A DNA stretch of 64,000 nucleotides, taken from assembly GCA_963575745.1 (NCBI GenBank), contig CAUYUJ010017849.1, positions 318,926-382,925 on the forward strand. Reading direction: 5' to 3'. Below, piece by piece: positions 11,101 through 20,209 of this stretch. Position 1 is the first letter of the stretch; each line of letters begins with the position of its first letter. The position numbers and the translations under genes were made by a program. The stretch comes from Prorocentrum cordatum. Lineage: Eukaryota > Sar > Dinophyceae > Prorocentrales > Prorocentraceae. The notes below the pieces were generated by a model, which saw only the letters and a program-made list of their open reading frames with translations, did not search any database and had not been told where the DNA came from.

Positions 11101-11885
11101 CTGAGCCTGGAGTCCGAGATGGCGGCAGCATCAATATCCACCTCCGCGATCACCTCAACGTCGAGCAGGTAGTACGCTGGGGTGGCAATGAAGAACCTAT
11201 CCAGTGTAGCCGCCGTGGACGTATCTCTGCAGTAATGTGTAGGGCAGTCCGTGGAGATCTCCGTAACCATCGCAAAGAGTCTTTCCCAGAACGCTTGCAA
11301 AGGTTGAGTGCCCCGAGCCGTCTCAGCAGGCAGCGTTCCTGGCGTGAATGTCTGAGAAACAGGATCGGTGTAGCTACGTGTAGGACCTGACTTGACATTG
11401 AAATCTCCAGCAGCCACAAACGCTCTAGTAACAGGGTTCTCAATATTCCATTGAACCATGTCCTTCCATGTGTGCGCAATCTTGGTCTGGGCAATGATGT
11501 CCAACTCGAAGTTGTGTACGTTCATGATCTTCATCGTGAAGTTGTCGGCGGCGTTGTGTATTGTGAGAAGGGCCACCCTTCCCGCGGCCAATATCTGATG
11601 GTCAAAGAACACCTGAGGGTCCTCCTGGTCACGATCTGCCATTGGCACCAAGAATGCTGTGCCTCCCGCCTTCTGCGAGAGGTGATTGTAGAAGATCTTG
11701 TAAGGGTATGGATACGTAGCGAGGGCCGCCTGCAATTTAGGTAGTGTTCCACGGCATTCCTGCAATAAGATAACCGCTTTCTTACGCATGAACGAGACAA
11801 GTTTGTTCATCTTGGCTTTGCGGCGCCTTGGACGATAGCAAATCAAACTCCTGGCATTCCACGATATGATGGTACCATTGCGCAT
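8199..11885 (-). CDS. LINE ORF2: endonuclease-reverse transcriptase
   Basis: Drives target-primed reverse transcription: the endonuclease nicks DNA and the RT copies the element RNA. About 1,228 residues from the ATG at 11883-11885. Endonuclease, about residues 5-270: SWNARS (Asn11), LLQECRG (Glu43), AAGDFNV (Asp161, Asn163), LDRFFIATP and LSDHTP (Asp263, His264), all expected active-site motifs. RT, about residues 510-800: FLPKG, RPLSLRN, AYDVEAAF (Asp669), SGVLQGCPLSG and GGCADDVG (Asp769, Asp770). C-terminus: C-x3-C...H-x3-C spacing in SCVWGCTAPDAISHYLNCP, a likely zinc knuckle typical of LINE ORF2. The same frame is open upstream to 12446 but there it overlaps ORF1. I chose 11885 because endonuclease homology starts just after it and it lies 34 bases past the ORF1 stop, which suggests reinitiation; frameshifting is the alternative. 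Confidence 0.85.
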   Translation of the reverse strand: MRNGTIISWNARSLICYRPRRRKAKMNKLVSFMRKKAVILLQECRGTLPKLQAALATYPYPYKIFYNHLSQKAGGTAFLVPMADRDQEDPQVFFDHQILAAGRVALLTIHNAADNFTMKIMNVHNFELDIIAQTKIAHTWKDMVQWNIENPVTRAFVAAGDFNVKSGPTRSYTDPVSQTFTPGTLPAETARGTQPLQAFWERLFAMVTEISTDCPTHYCRDTSTAATLDRFFIATPAYYLLDVEVIAEVDIDAAAISDSRLSDHTPITLHLRDRARQSEQTGIPEHVLRDPRYGEILGQLLDAAQLHRFPAVYQWRCMKDFMSEAARQVRNELQRMPISAKDPRAKGGRLITLRAISRCVWRNDVGTAYKLMATTADGERFLTVSNGCVELGERQEFGALMRAINYDYQMREARLAESRASKGDGAVIEDERRAARMHKRRASLWAPKTRRLVLAGIKPESLQHSPVARDPEKIAIALTSHWKSIFGAKLVQEEPLQEYLDRVAPPRPLLPLRLPTEGDLGRALRCARRSAPGPDQLSYTAWKARPEQLTVLHNLMTYLFGGHAVPMELNDSLFAFLPKGSEPEDAQGCIRSPAKVRPLSLRNTDTKIMASAANFQIRQVAQQSAHESQQGFIPGRNFLSNIVTLDAEARKASINPEAAQDLPIFAAYDVEAAFPSLGHQWLFEILSRAGLPTGFLHFIRALYFLPRGFARIQNQIVFLFHLCSGVLQGCPLSGSLWALAMDPILRCLHAATQLPRARHHKGSLGGCADDVGMVMPRLQDLVPVAKVFRDVERFACLRLQGAKCVLVPLWTECTPEIQDAVRSELRRLIPEWANFKIAGHTTYLGVEMGPEAILSMIWSPAAEKWWTRTVALPHSGAAPSVLSMLYNTTALSTLSYLAQLFPIPAMIRKLEHQALHKLLRLPPNSLSLADLNALPSFLAIAPSSVQLLGWASAWRASFRTLNHVWQRALSSLKQHAQDNATIVRIIAGKFSAPCWRRPFSIAQFLERSRLPPPRFPNAAGWRDAFRAAREHTARAEQEALRPHPQRIFARTLRPFAFPDSFHTTLGKRLLAWQVEIPGGLRSVVGRWAACKTCLATLKPSWQWSIFKTLCGAWTTTHRLHIGHPPTSCVWGCTAPDAISHYLNCPRLYYHCACHPAWARRHFPASPLTLLGLGEESDYQIEGAELSRAECLKATALAFQMYHKAPRAQTMTLQQATDIRGAAELALER

Positions 11886-11919
11886 TGACGGTGATGTTGA
11901 CCAGGGTGACCACCTTCTG

Positions 11920-12486
11920 CTAAATAGACCACGAAGATGTGTCCACGCTCGCGAATGCCTGTCCAAATGCAGCCACCAAAGGTTGTTTGTCAATCTTGAA
12001 TCGTGCGAGGATTGGCATGTCCCAGCGTAGCTTGGATGGTTCATCAGGGCCCTTGACTTCGACAACGACGAGCGGCACTGCATCAATGGTGACAATGCCC
12101 TTGCTTCTCTGGGCGCCGATGTGGTGATCGTGGTATGCGTCCTGAATGATGCGCTGCAAACGCTTGGTCTGAAGTTCGAGTCTGACCTGCTTGGGGCTCT
12201 TGTCTCCGCTGACATAGATGGGCGTGTTGACCCCACCGGTGTCAAACCCGCTGAAGGTGCGGAAGCCAGTTGACGTCTTGAGGGCACGAGAGAGAGCGAG
12301 GGCTCGCCCATGTGCTGCTGCTCCACCTTGAACTTGCATATGAAATCGCCGCTGAGGTACATCACCGTGAAGAATAAGCTGGTCCACTGGAACACCCGAC
12401 GCCTGAATCCACTCCGCGAGCGCTGCTTTGATGGCAGCTGGTGCAATCGCCCTGGGGGCGCCGATGCTGAATACTGTGGGGTCCAA
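11920..12486 (-). CDS. LINE ORF1, C-terminal part (5' end lost in microsatellite)
   Basis: The open frame continues upstream to about 13011, but only through GGA/ATG microsatellites, where it encodes poly-Ser, poly-Ile and poly-Leu. Credible protein sequence starts near 12486 (around FSIGAPRAIAPAAIKAAL) and ends at a TAG at 11920-11922, about 188 residues. Features: a stretch RRFHMQVQGGAAAHGRALALSRAL that has the feel of a nucleic-acid-binding fold, then a basic helix-forming segment with KSPKQVRLELQTKRLQRIIQ. I do not recognise a named domain. Position immediately 5' of ORF2 on the same strand supports an ORF1 role (RNA binding and RNP assembly). The start codon is unknown. Confidence 0.55.
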   Translation of the reverse strand: MDPTVFSIGAPRAIAPAAIKAALAEWIQASGVPVDQLILHGDVPQRRFHMQVQGGAAAHGRALALSRALKTSTGFRTFSGFDTGGVNTPIYVSGDKSPKQVRLELQTKRLQRIIQDAYHDHHIGAQRSKGIVTIDAVPLVVVEVKGPDEPSKLRWDMPILARFKIDKQPLVAAFGQAFASVDTSSWSI

Positions 12487-12643
12487 GGAGGAGGAGGAGG
12501 AGGAGGAGGAGGAGGAGGAGAAGAAGGAGGACACCCTTACCACCGAGTCCCTGCCCCCATCCTGCGGCTCGAAACCGCTGCGCGATGGAGGAAGCGCCAA
12601 GAGGAGGAGGAGGACGAGGAGGAGGACGAGGAGGAGGAGTAAA

Positions 12644-12698
<55 letters not shown>

Positions 12699-12800
12699 GG
12701 AAGAGGAGGAGGAGGAGGAGGAGGTGAAGGCGGGGGAGGAGGAGATAGGAGGAACGATGGCTGAGGCTGAGGATGGGGGGGGAGGGGTAAGAGGAGGAGG
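12487..12800. repeat. GGA and ATG microsatellites with 51-bp motif copy B
   Basis: GGA run (12487-12530), then the 51-bp motif at 12550-12600 (copy B of 7570-7620), then (GAGGAG)n, (ATG)n at 12644-12698 and more GGA to about 12800. On the minus strand the motif ends in a GGTAAGGGTG sequence resembling a splice donor. Confidence 0.75.
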
Positions 12801-13082
12801 ACCAGTGCAAATTCAAGACGCATTGACGATGTTGCAATGAACCCTCCCTCCAAGTTCCCTCTCTTGGTCTATACAAACAATTACCCACTGCGAAGAATGC
12901 CTCATTGGAAAACAACCGTCTGATAATCCCCAACCGTACAAAAAAAAACACTTCCTGGAACGTAACCGCCGCGAACCAACGTGCAGGTTGCGCCCTGACA
13001 TCCCCGAACACTGCCAGAACACTCTTCCTGGGAGTTTGACCGGACGAATCACTGAACTGGCTGAGAACTTTTGATATCGAGT

Positions 13083-13475
13083 GCGTGCGGCGCTAGAGCG
13101 AGAACCGCATTTTGAAACAAAGCTACCCTCACTGGCAACTGTTCACACGAACGTACGGGCGCTAAAACGAGCACCGCAATATTGAAAATGGCCCGCCCTC
13201 CATCCTTGAAGCTGGTACGAACCTTTAAGACGAATGTGCGCGGCCCCAGAGAACCACAGTTTGAAACAGCCCGCCCCCAACCGCAAAACTGCTGCAAATC
13301 TTTAGGACGAATGTGCGCGACGAGAACGCGAAAACCACATTTTGAAAACGGCCCGCCATCGATCCGTGAAACGGTTGAAACGGCTGAAGCGAATAAGCGC
13401 GGCGCTGTGGCGAAAACCACATTTTGAAAAAGGAACCGCCATCCATCCGCGAAGCTGCTGCAAGCTTCAAGCTTC
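13083..13475. repeat. 78-bp minisatellite, five diverged units
   Basis: Units begin near 13088, 13155, 13238, 13316 and 13398. Each holds a core like GAACCACATTTTGAAAA followed by GCCCGCC and a GAAGCTGCTGCAA-like stretch. Spacing is about 70-83 bases. Because the unit is near 26 codons, one minus-strand frame (13049-13483) stays open through all copies and gives a repetitive 144-residue translation; I regard it as a by-product. Confidence 0.8.
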
Positions 13476-13564
13476 CGAAACATACCCGTTCAAAAAAAAA
13501 GGCGAAACGCCCGGCCCGCCCTACCGACAGGCCAGGGGGCGCGACAGGGTATTCTGCAGGAAAA

Positions 13565-14068
13565 CATGGAGGAGGACGAGGACGAGGAGGAGGAGGAGGA
13601 GGAGGAGGAGGAGGAGGAGGAGGAGGATGGCCGCGAGTCGGATGGGCGCGTCGATCCGCCCCCGCCCCCGCCCTCGCCACCGCCCCAGGCGGCAGGCGAC
13701 GAAGGCCCAGAAGCCGCGGGACGCACACCCAGACACTACGCGTAGTGTCCTAGCAGACAGCCCAGCCGCTCAGGCCAGAGGGCTCAGGCGACCGCGACAC
13801 CCCAAGAGAACGGATCCCACGAACGGATCCCGAGGCGGATCCAGCAGGGCGGGGAGGGTTGCTGGGCCGCCCTGGCCCGGCGCCCCCGCCCTCCGCACGC
13901 GCCGCGCCCGCGCGGCAGGCCGCCAGCAGGAAGGCGGCCTTGCTGCCGATGGGAAAAAGGAGGAGGAGGAGGAGGAGGAGGAGGAGGAGGAGGAGGAGGA
14001 GGAGGAAGAGGAGGAGGAGGAGGAGGAAAAGGAGGAGGAGGAGGAGGAGGAGGAGGAGGACCTTTACC
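13565..14068 (+). repeat. GGA microsatellites and a CCTTTA run
   Basis: (GGA)n at 13567-13627 and 13953-14060. The latter ends in three CCTTTA units (14060-14079). The GC-rich sequence between them (13630-13950) shows no domain in any frame. Confidence 0.7.
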
Positions 14069-14268
14069 TTTACCTTTACCGATGGTGCGTGGTGACTGGC
14101 AGCAGGGCTAAGCACGCGCAGCAAAGTTACACATCAAGGAACCTCCCTCCAGATTTCGGAGGTTTCCCTTTTTTCCCGGTTCCCGAAGGTTTCTTTCCAA
14201 GCTGTTGTGGGTGGGCCGCAAGGGTCCTTCAAACCTTGTGGGAAAAAGCACAATGCCGACCACAAGCG

Positions 14269-15266
14269 TCACAATACAAAACCCCCCAAGACAGGCAAGT
14301 TCGTGATAAGGGTGGCACAGCTCAACAACAGGATGATCGAGACCCCCACCCACCCCGCCCTCAGGAGGCCCCAAGTCATCAGGGAGGCCCTCATAACCTC
14401 GCCGCGGGTGTGATGCCTGCCGCGGGGGAAGGGCACGAATTCGCTGCAGAACTTCATAGCGAGGCTTACAGACAGGAGGCCAGAATTCGCACAAAGTGAG
14501 CACTTCAACGTCGCTGTGGCCCGAGTCCCGCACCCGACAGAGCCTCTCGCCAAGGCTGCGCAAAGAGGTCTTCGCACGACTGCATTGCGGGCGATGTCGG
14601 GGCTCACGGTCCGAGGAAAGCAGCTCCAACAACCTTGGAAGCCCGCTCACCAGCCTGGACCGTAGTCCTGGCGTGGGGATCTGACACCTGGCCAGCATCA
14701 GCGGCCTTGCCCGCGAAAAAAACAGCAGACCGACTGGGATCGACCTCTTCAGGGGTCATGCACATATGGAAAATCTCGGAACGGGGGGGGGTGACCTTTT
14801 GTCCATCGAACTTCAACGGTGCCGCCGCGGGACCTCTAGGTCCTATGGTAGACTGCCCCGGGGTCCAACATGAAGGGCTTCGCTTTCCGTTTGAGAGAAT
14901 CCCTGACACCGCGAACCACAGCGAGACAATCACAGTAGATCTTCACATCACCAATAGACCTTTTGAGCACCTGGATGAAAGAGAAAAAAGCTCGGCACGG
15001 CCAGCGGTCTGGGCCACGGTGGGCAAGGTCCCGCTGACAACTCCATCAATACATGAATCGGCACCTTGGTGGGCGACCGCCCAGCCACAGCTCCTGAATC
15101 TCCAGTCCAAGTGATGTTTACCCCCCGACCCACCGATCGCCCAAACCCCTCCGTGTATCTTAGCTCCGTTTCCCAACGCCCCCCGTGTCCATCCCTTGTG
15201 CACAGGCGCAGGTAGGTGGCCACAACAGGCACTGAGAGGCGGCAGGCCACGGAGCCAGAAACTCAC
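14269..15266 (-). pseudogene. Element 2 RNase H domain and C-terminal Cys motif (frame-broken)
   Basis: Reading on the minus strand, FRSCGWAV (15100 region) and GRAELFSL resemble the first strand and the catalytic Glu of RNase H. The frame stops at 14943. The expected Asp motif IYCDCLAVVRG continues in another frame around 14910-14950, then WTKGH and AGKAADAGQ (14604-14830) match the last RNase H motif. Near 14500, LKCSLCANSG is a C-x2-C motif placed like the C-terminal zinc finger of element 3. At least two frame changes make it non-functional as written. Confidence 0.55.
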
Positions 15267-15288
15267 AAAGTCGGGGCCGGCGACAGGA

Positions 15289-15729
15289 TCAGCTCAAACT
15301 GTCCGATCGATGTTTCGTTTTGCTGAAAGCTTCCGCAACAAGATCCCAACATAGAGCAACTTCCATGCGTCGTTTATGACCCAAGTCAAACCAAACCGAA
15401 TGGAAAGCAGTCAGCTGCTCATAGCGAAGCCTAAACTGGAGGCCATCTTTGGCTGAGCTCACTATTCCCAGGACCGAGGTCGTGCAGGCCCCAGGGGTCC
15501 ACCAACCCGAGCACATGGCCGCTTGGGCCCTCATAAATTGGCTCTGGCCCCCAGAGATGCTAAGGGCCCGGTGACTCCGGGAACCGACCGCCAGAGCCCC
15601 AGGTTTGTAGAATTTCCTAGCCCTACCAACAACGCGACTCAGAAAGGCGACCTTCTTGGCCGTCCTGGAGGCCTGGCAGCGCCGCTGCTTCAATTTAAGA
15701 GTGAACCTTTTCTTGCCAGCCGTCGTCAT
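15289..15729 (-). pseudogene. Element 2 RT thumb/connection region
   Basis: Open for 146 codons and basic (KKRFTLKLKQRRCQASRTAKK). It aligns by eye with the GRTRSGRGRATLRARFAKLR stretch of element 3 at about 30245-30300, which also follows the RT palm. Separated from the RT frame upstream by a stop, so a broken continuation of the same polyprotein. Confidence 0.5.
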
Positions 15730-15753
15730 GACCCCCAGATCGCGCGCTGAGTC

Positions 15754-16458
15754 CTAGAGCTTGATAGGGGGGCCAACTGCTCTACATTTCGCCGCAAGCC
15801 GCTTGCCCAGGCTGCTGAGGCTACACGCCAGGGCAGACTTGGTCGAGATAGTGCACCCAAGGCTCTGAAGCTGATGGGTGAGATGCACAGCAGCAGGAAA
15901 GAGGGCGGCGATTATGTCATGTGCAGTGCCACGTTGGGATTGCGCGGTGTCATCAACATATCCTGCCACTTGCACTGGTTTGTAACAAACATGAGCACAG
16001 TCAAGGGTCTCGTAAACATCATTTTTTACCCAGGACATGGCCTGCATACAGCCTGCTAAAACTCCACTCCTCCCTTCAATGGTATCAGAGACAGAACCGC
16101 CAACTTCAAGGACAAGTGGGTCTTCATGAGTAATGATGCCTAAATGGAACAAGGGCAAAGGATCCTCCATCTTGACCGCAAACTTGATCAGCTTGCGCGG
16201 CTTCACAGAGTCGAAGAAAAACCGGGTCAGGCCCCAGCGCGCACCAACCGAGCGCAGGCCGAGCATTCTGGCGAGCCCGTGCCCTAGCTCTCGCAGAAGA
16301 CCGCGAAGTTCTGGTACGTCAGTGTCCCCAAAAGTATACCTTTCCTGGCTCCATTGTTCCATATCGTGGTTACGAGTTTCGCAGTAAACTCGATAAAGGG
16401 TGGGGCATTTGCAAGTTGGCCTGTCACATGCAATGCTCTTAGGGATGAGAGCGATCAC
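15754..16458 (-). pseudogene. Element 2 reverse transcriptase
   Basis: 234 open codons. MIALIPKS (RT finger motif), FFFDSVKP (first catalytic Asp), GRSGVLAGCMQAMSW (the SGxLAGC box) and VAGYVDDTAQS (YVDD catalytic pair) occur in the right order and spacing for a non-LTR RT. The finger motif parallels AVISLIPKHK in element 3. The flanks are broken (C-run at 16562-16583 and stops), so it is a fragment of a larger polyprotein rather than a stand-alone gene. Confidence 0.75.
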
Positions 16459-16554
16459 GCTCGGCAGGACCTGGGCAGGCTACATCATATGTCGTTCGCA
16501 CTGGTAGGGGAGGCACTTGTGCCCCACAACAGCATCGCTGGGGAGGTCCAGGAC

Positions 16555-17559
16555 ACTGCGGCGGGGGGGGGGGGGGGGGGGGGGCAATGATCAACCCCGC
16601 CGGCAGCCTCAGCCGAGAAGCATCTGGCCCCCTCCCCAAAAAAAAAACAACAACAACACTAGCGGTGAGCGGTTCAAGCTGCTCGACAGCAAAGCTCAAC
16701 GCAAGGGGCCTCAGAGTGCCCAAAACTCACGACAGGTTAGCTCGAGCGTCGGGGGAGTCCCAAAACACGAATCCAAAAGTCAGTGCAATGCTGCTTCATG
16801 TCCACATGCAGCTGTTTAACGCCAGCTGGGGAAACCAAAAACCTGGGGGGCGCCCCTTAAATCGTGTTTCAACCAAGCATGAACTTTATTGGCGCCCTTG
16901 GGGGGCGGGGGGGGGGGGGGGGCTTAAGGAGCCAATGCTTCAACCCCGCTTTAGAGGGCGCCCGTGCTGCTGACCACGTAGCTCTCATGCAGGAAGAGAT
17001 CGCGTCATACAGGTCGTCAAGCATGGCCACCTCCGTGGGCGCCTCGCTCAACTGGGCCTGCCACCAGTCAAGGCCATGGGGAACATCACTATGGAGATAC
17101 TGGCCAATCTTATCAGTGAGGCTTGGCAAGTGAGCGCCTATGCTGTTGACCATGCGTGTAGATTTCCCCTGCCAAGCTCATGCGGTATTCTGGCCATTTC
17201 TGGGGCAGGTGGGCCCAAAAGGCCAAGGCAGGTTCACGACAACTCTGGCCCTCGGGACCCCTCCGAGCAATGGTGGTGGTCTTGAAGGCAGGGAAATCTC
17301 CGCGATGAGCACAGCTACCTTTCAAGCCACAAGCGACCGCACGGGACTCAAGCATGGCCTCGGTCGCCCTGGACCAGAGCAAGTACTTACTGGTGAGGTC
17401 GTCGTTCAGATGACCACCCAGGTGCGGCAGAAGGGCAGACTGCAAACAATGCGGTGCGACCGCCTGTCCTGGGTCAGGTAACTGTGCCATGATCTGGCTC
17501 CAGGGCAAGTCAGGGCCACTGCGCGCTGGAACTGGAAGAGGCCGCATGCGTTCCCACAT
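16555..17559 (-). pseudogene. Element 2 linker between endonuclease and RT, with C-runs
   Basis: Minus-strand frames 17113-17559 and 16869-17153 give coherent stretches (LLPHLGGHLNDDLTSKYLLW, and IGQYLHSDVPHGLDWWQAQL followed by LDDLYDAISSCMRATW). They occupy the place of the equally uncharacterised linker of element 3 (28511-29098). They are interrupted by homopolymer G tracts (plus strand) at 16562-16583 and 16905-16922 and by an A-run at 16640. Confidence 0.45.
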
Positions 17560-17764
17560 GGTTTGTGTAAGAACTTCATGTTTCAGGGATACCGCGAGAC
17601 AAACATGGGTCTTGAAGGGGCTCGGGGCACAGGTAGATACTGCAACCTATTCTCAGATATCAGCGGAGGCCATCACATAGTCGATCAGGGTGACACGCCC
17701 CTGGGTACAAGTCACTTCCACGCCAGCAGGTTCAAGAACACGGGCTCACGCAAGTTGTGGGGAT

Positions 17765-17768
<4 letters not shown>

Positions 17769-17823
<55 letters not shown>
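17769..17823. repeat. (GA)n microsatellite inside the element 2 endonuclease
   Basis: An uninterrupted GA run. On the minus strand it follows directly after the endonuclease motif MGDFNTPPADANHS and disrupts the domain. It seems to have expanded from, or inserted at, a short CACTCT stretch. Confidence 0.9.
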
Positions 17824-17827
<4 letters not shown>

Positions 17828-18347
17828 TTCGCATCAGCTGGTGGAGTGTTAAAGTCACCCATGAGCACCCAGGGAATGGCCAAGGCCCCCCCCCCCCAAA
17901 TAACTCAGCAACGGGCCGCGTTCGTTCGATGTTGCCGCCCGAAAAACCCAAGTCCGAGATGAGGTAAAGCACTCCTAAAACAATCACACTTGATTGCGTT
18001 TTTACTTTCCAAAACGACCTATTCGGGCCCATGCCAAAATCTTTAAGGCCCGAGTCACAAGCCAGAAACCTCCTAAAGCAAAGTCCATTCGAAACCATTC
18101 CTCCCGCTCCCCCATGGGCGCCCCCCCCCCCCCCCCCCGGGGAAGGGGGGGCAAGAGTCAGATGAGGCCTCCAGCCCATCTGAGATGCATTCCGCTTAGC
18201 TCTGGCCAACCCCTTAGCCTCAGGATGTTCAGCAACAAAGAACCCGTCGCGCAGCGGCTTGGTCTGCTGCAGGAAATCCAGCGTCACCTGGTTCCATGAC
18301 GTGACGTTGCAGAACAGGACATCGATGCTGTCCAAGCTCTTCCGCAA
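17824..18347 (-). pseudogene. Element 2 apurinic-type endonuclease, N-terminal half
   Basis: Minus-strand LFCNVTSWNQVTLDFLQQT and FFVAEHPEAKG match the first endonuclease strands (Asn and Glu). GVLYLISDLGFSGGN follows, and in a neighbouring frame WVLMGDFNTPP gives the Asp/Asn motif. A C-run at about 18121-18139 and the (GA)n at 17769 break the frame. Confidence 0.6.
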
Positions 18348-19837
18348 AAACCTGGGCTTGCCTTAAGTGCTGAACCTGCTGCTGTGCGCAGGCTGCGCCA
18401 GACGCAGCAGCTGGGGCGGCGCCTCCAGGAGGAGCCACGGGCGCGCCAGCTGGAGCGCGGGCGGGCGGCACAGGCGGGGCGCCAGCGGGTGCGCCTGATG
18501 CAGCAGCGGGGTGTGGAACTCCAGCTCCAGGCTGCAGCTCTTGCAAGACCTCCTCGAAAGATGTAGACGCATATTCTCGGACCGACTTGCGTCGCTTGGC
18601 AGCCTTGATGGCGGACTTCTTCTGCGTGAGCTTCTCCATGCGGTCCAAGTCTTCAGTGCTGAGCGCTGTCTCAATACTGCGCTTCCGTAGAGTATCCAAT
18701 TATTGTCGGTTGGTGTCCTCATTGGCAGCGTCACTAGCACCATCCGACAGACCATCAATCTGCAGTTTGAAGTCACGGATCTGCTTCAAAAACTCGTAGC
18801 GGGTGTTGTTGGCCGTGCGCCAAGCCTGCAGCATCTGTTCGTCCATGTACTTAAGATTGGTAGGGATAGCTGGCATGGCCGCTGCAGCCGCCTGCACAGG
18901 CTGCTGCGCGTGCGGAGCAGCAGGCGCAGCGCGCGGAGCGGCTTGTCCAGGGCCAGGGCATGCAAGAACACGCCCAGGAACTGGAGCTGGGCCGTGTGCA
19001 GCCTGTTCAGGTGGTGCTTGGGCGCGAGCGGCGGCAGCAGCAGCTTCCCGTTGAGCCATCGCCGCAATCTCACGCTCAGCACGCTCATCAGCCATGATCT
19101 GGTTACGGTGCTCGCCAGGATCGAAACTGTCCATCTCCTCATGCGCAGCACGATGGGCCGCTGCGGCTTTCTCCAGCTGGCCCGCTGCCACTGCATGGGA
19201 GGCCTCGGCTTTCGCCAGGGCCTCCTTATGGCGGACAGCAGCCGCCAGGCGCTGCTCAACCTCGCGCAGTGCCAACCTCTCTGGCTTTGATTCTCTCTCC
19301 ACTGCCAGAGCAAGGGCGGCGCGTTGCTTGGCGACCTTCTTCTCCAGGTCGTTGTCAAACGACGGCGCAGGAACCTCCGCTTCAGGCCGGCGACGCACAC
19401 CGCCAGCGACGCGTGAAGCGTCAGCACGATCAGGGAAAAAGGACAGCAAGCCGCTCGAGCTCAGCAGCGAGTGCATCTCCATCTCCTTTTCCTTTGCCTC
19501 TGTCACGGCAAGCGCCGCGATGGTCAGCAGCGTCAGGAGCGCCGCCTCCTCGATGCGGGAGGTAATCTGCATTGCACTTAGAGCAGTTGGGGCGGCCGCG
19601 GTACGCGTGCTCCCAGCGCTCGCATTTGGAGCAGACTCTGTAGTCGTACACACGCTTGGGCTCGGGGCGACGCACCTCATAGCGACGCTTGCGCCTGGCC
19701 CAAGGTTCAACGCAATAGTACACCATTGCCCAAGAAGCTGCCCAGAGCAAAGCGGAATGCTCCACTAGGAGCTCACGCATAGGAAATCCGTTTGCACTGT
19801 TAGATGCGCGCGCAGCAGTGCAAGCAGTAAAGGGCAT
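18229..19837 (-). pseudogene. Element 2 N-terminal region: zinc finger and coiled coil
   Basis: Two overlapping frames. The first (19430-19837) has VCSKCERW and PNCSKCNADY, a C-x2-C...C-x2-C zinc finger. The second (18700-19710) has a long Glu/Ala/Lys/Arg coiled-coil stretch (KVAKQRAALALAVERE and onwards) and then Pro/Ala-rich sequence. A third (18229-18699) is basic then Pro/Ala-rich. The change of frame after the zinc finger indicates a frameshift. Element 3 carries a similar Cys motif (HCGKCGASF) followed by coiled coil right after its SL relic, which ties this block to the element and not to a host gene. Probable role: RNA/DNA binding, ORF1-like. Confidence 0.6.
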
Positions 19838-19919
19838 CCCTCAGCGCAGGCCCTTGTGTCGCGGGCCGAGCCTGACACTGAGGAAGCTCGGCCACTGCGC
19901 CACCTCGAGCAGATGGCAA

Positions 19920-19940
19920 CTTGAGCAAAAATGGCTACGG
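19920..19940 (-). other. Spliced-leader relic (20 of 21 bases)
   Basis: On the minus strand the 21 bases match the dinoflagellate SL consensus except one T for G (TTTTTGCTCAAG instead of TTTTGGCTCAAG). It is immediately preceded on that strand by a polypyrimidine tract (about 19941-19975) and followed about 80 bases later by the zinc-finger frame. This marks the 5' end of a trans-spliced mRNA copied back into the genome. Confidence 0.9.
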
Positions 19941-20209
19941 GCGAAGAGGGGGGGGAGGAAGGGGGGGGGCAACGCCGGGCGCTTGGCAAGGGCCACTGGC
20001 GTCGGGCGGGTTGAGTCGGCAACTCTCGATTTCCGTCCGCCTACCTGCGCTCTCTCGCCCACCGTGCTCCTGCGATCTTCCAACAACATGCCGATTTGAG
20101 AACTGCCCGGCAAATGCGTTCGAGGTGGCTCACGGGCGAATTGCCGTGCTTCCGCATGGCGCCTACGTGGGTCAAACATTGTACTCTGACCTCGTTCTCA
20201 CTGCGCGCA

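Larger units (their letters stand above)
8199..12486 (-). mobile_element. LINE-like non-LTR retrotransposon, two ORFs, apparently intact
   Basis: Minus-strand element with an ORF1 segment (11920-12486) and a large ORF2 (8199-11885) carrying an apurinic-type endonuclease, a reverse transcriptase and a C-terminal Cys/His motif. There is no in-frame stop across more than 1,200 codons, and the catalytic residues are present, so the copy looks young. There is no RNase H domain, unlike the other two elements in this window. The true termini are not visible: the 5' side merges into GGA microsatellite at 12487 and no poly(A) was found at the 3' side. Confidence 0.85.
14269..19940 (-). mobile_element. 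Broken non-LTR retroelement with 5' spliced-leader relic (element 2)
   Basis: Minus-strand order: SL relic (19940), zinc finger, coiled-coil region, endonuclease, linker, RT, RNase H, C-terminal Cys motif. The same order occurs in element 3 at 26551-32225. The coding path is broken by frameshifts, by a (GA)n tract at 17769-17823 inside the endonuclease, and by C-runs near 16562-16583 and 16905-16922. The RT keeps YVDD. It is therefore a dead copy of a family distinct from the LINE at 8.2-12.5 kb, which lacks RNase H. Confidence 0.75.

Noticed and set aside
11920-13011. ORF1 start at 13011 giving a 363-residue protein
   Set aside because: The extra N-terminal part is encoded by ATG and GGA microsatellites (poly-Ile, poly-Leu, poly-Ser) and unique DNA without protein texture.
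13049-13483. 144-residue repetitive protein
   Set aside because: Explained by a 78-bp minisatellite whose unit length keeps the frame open.
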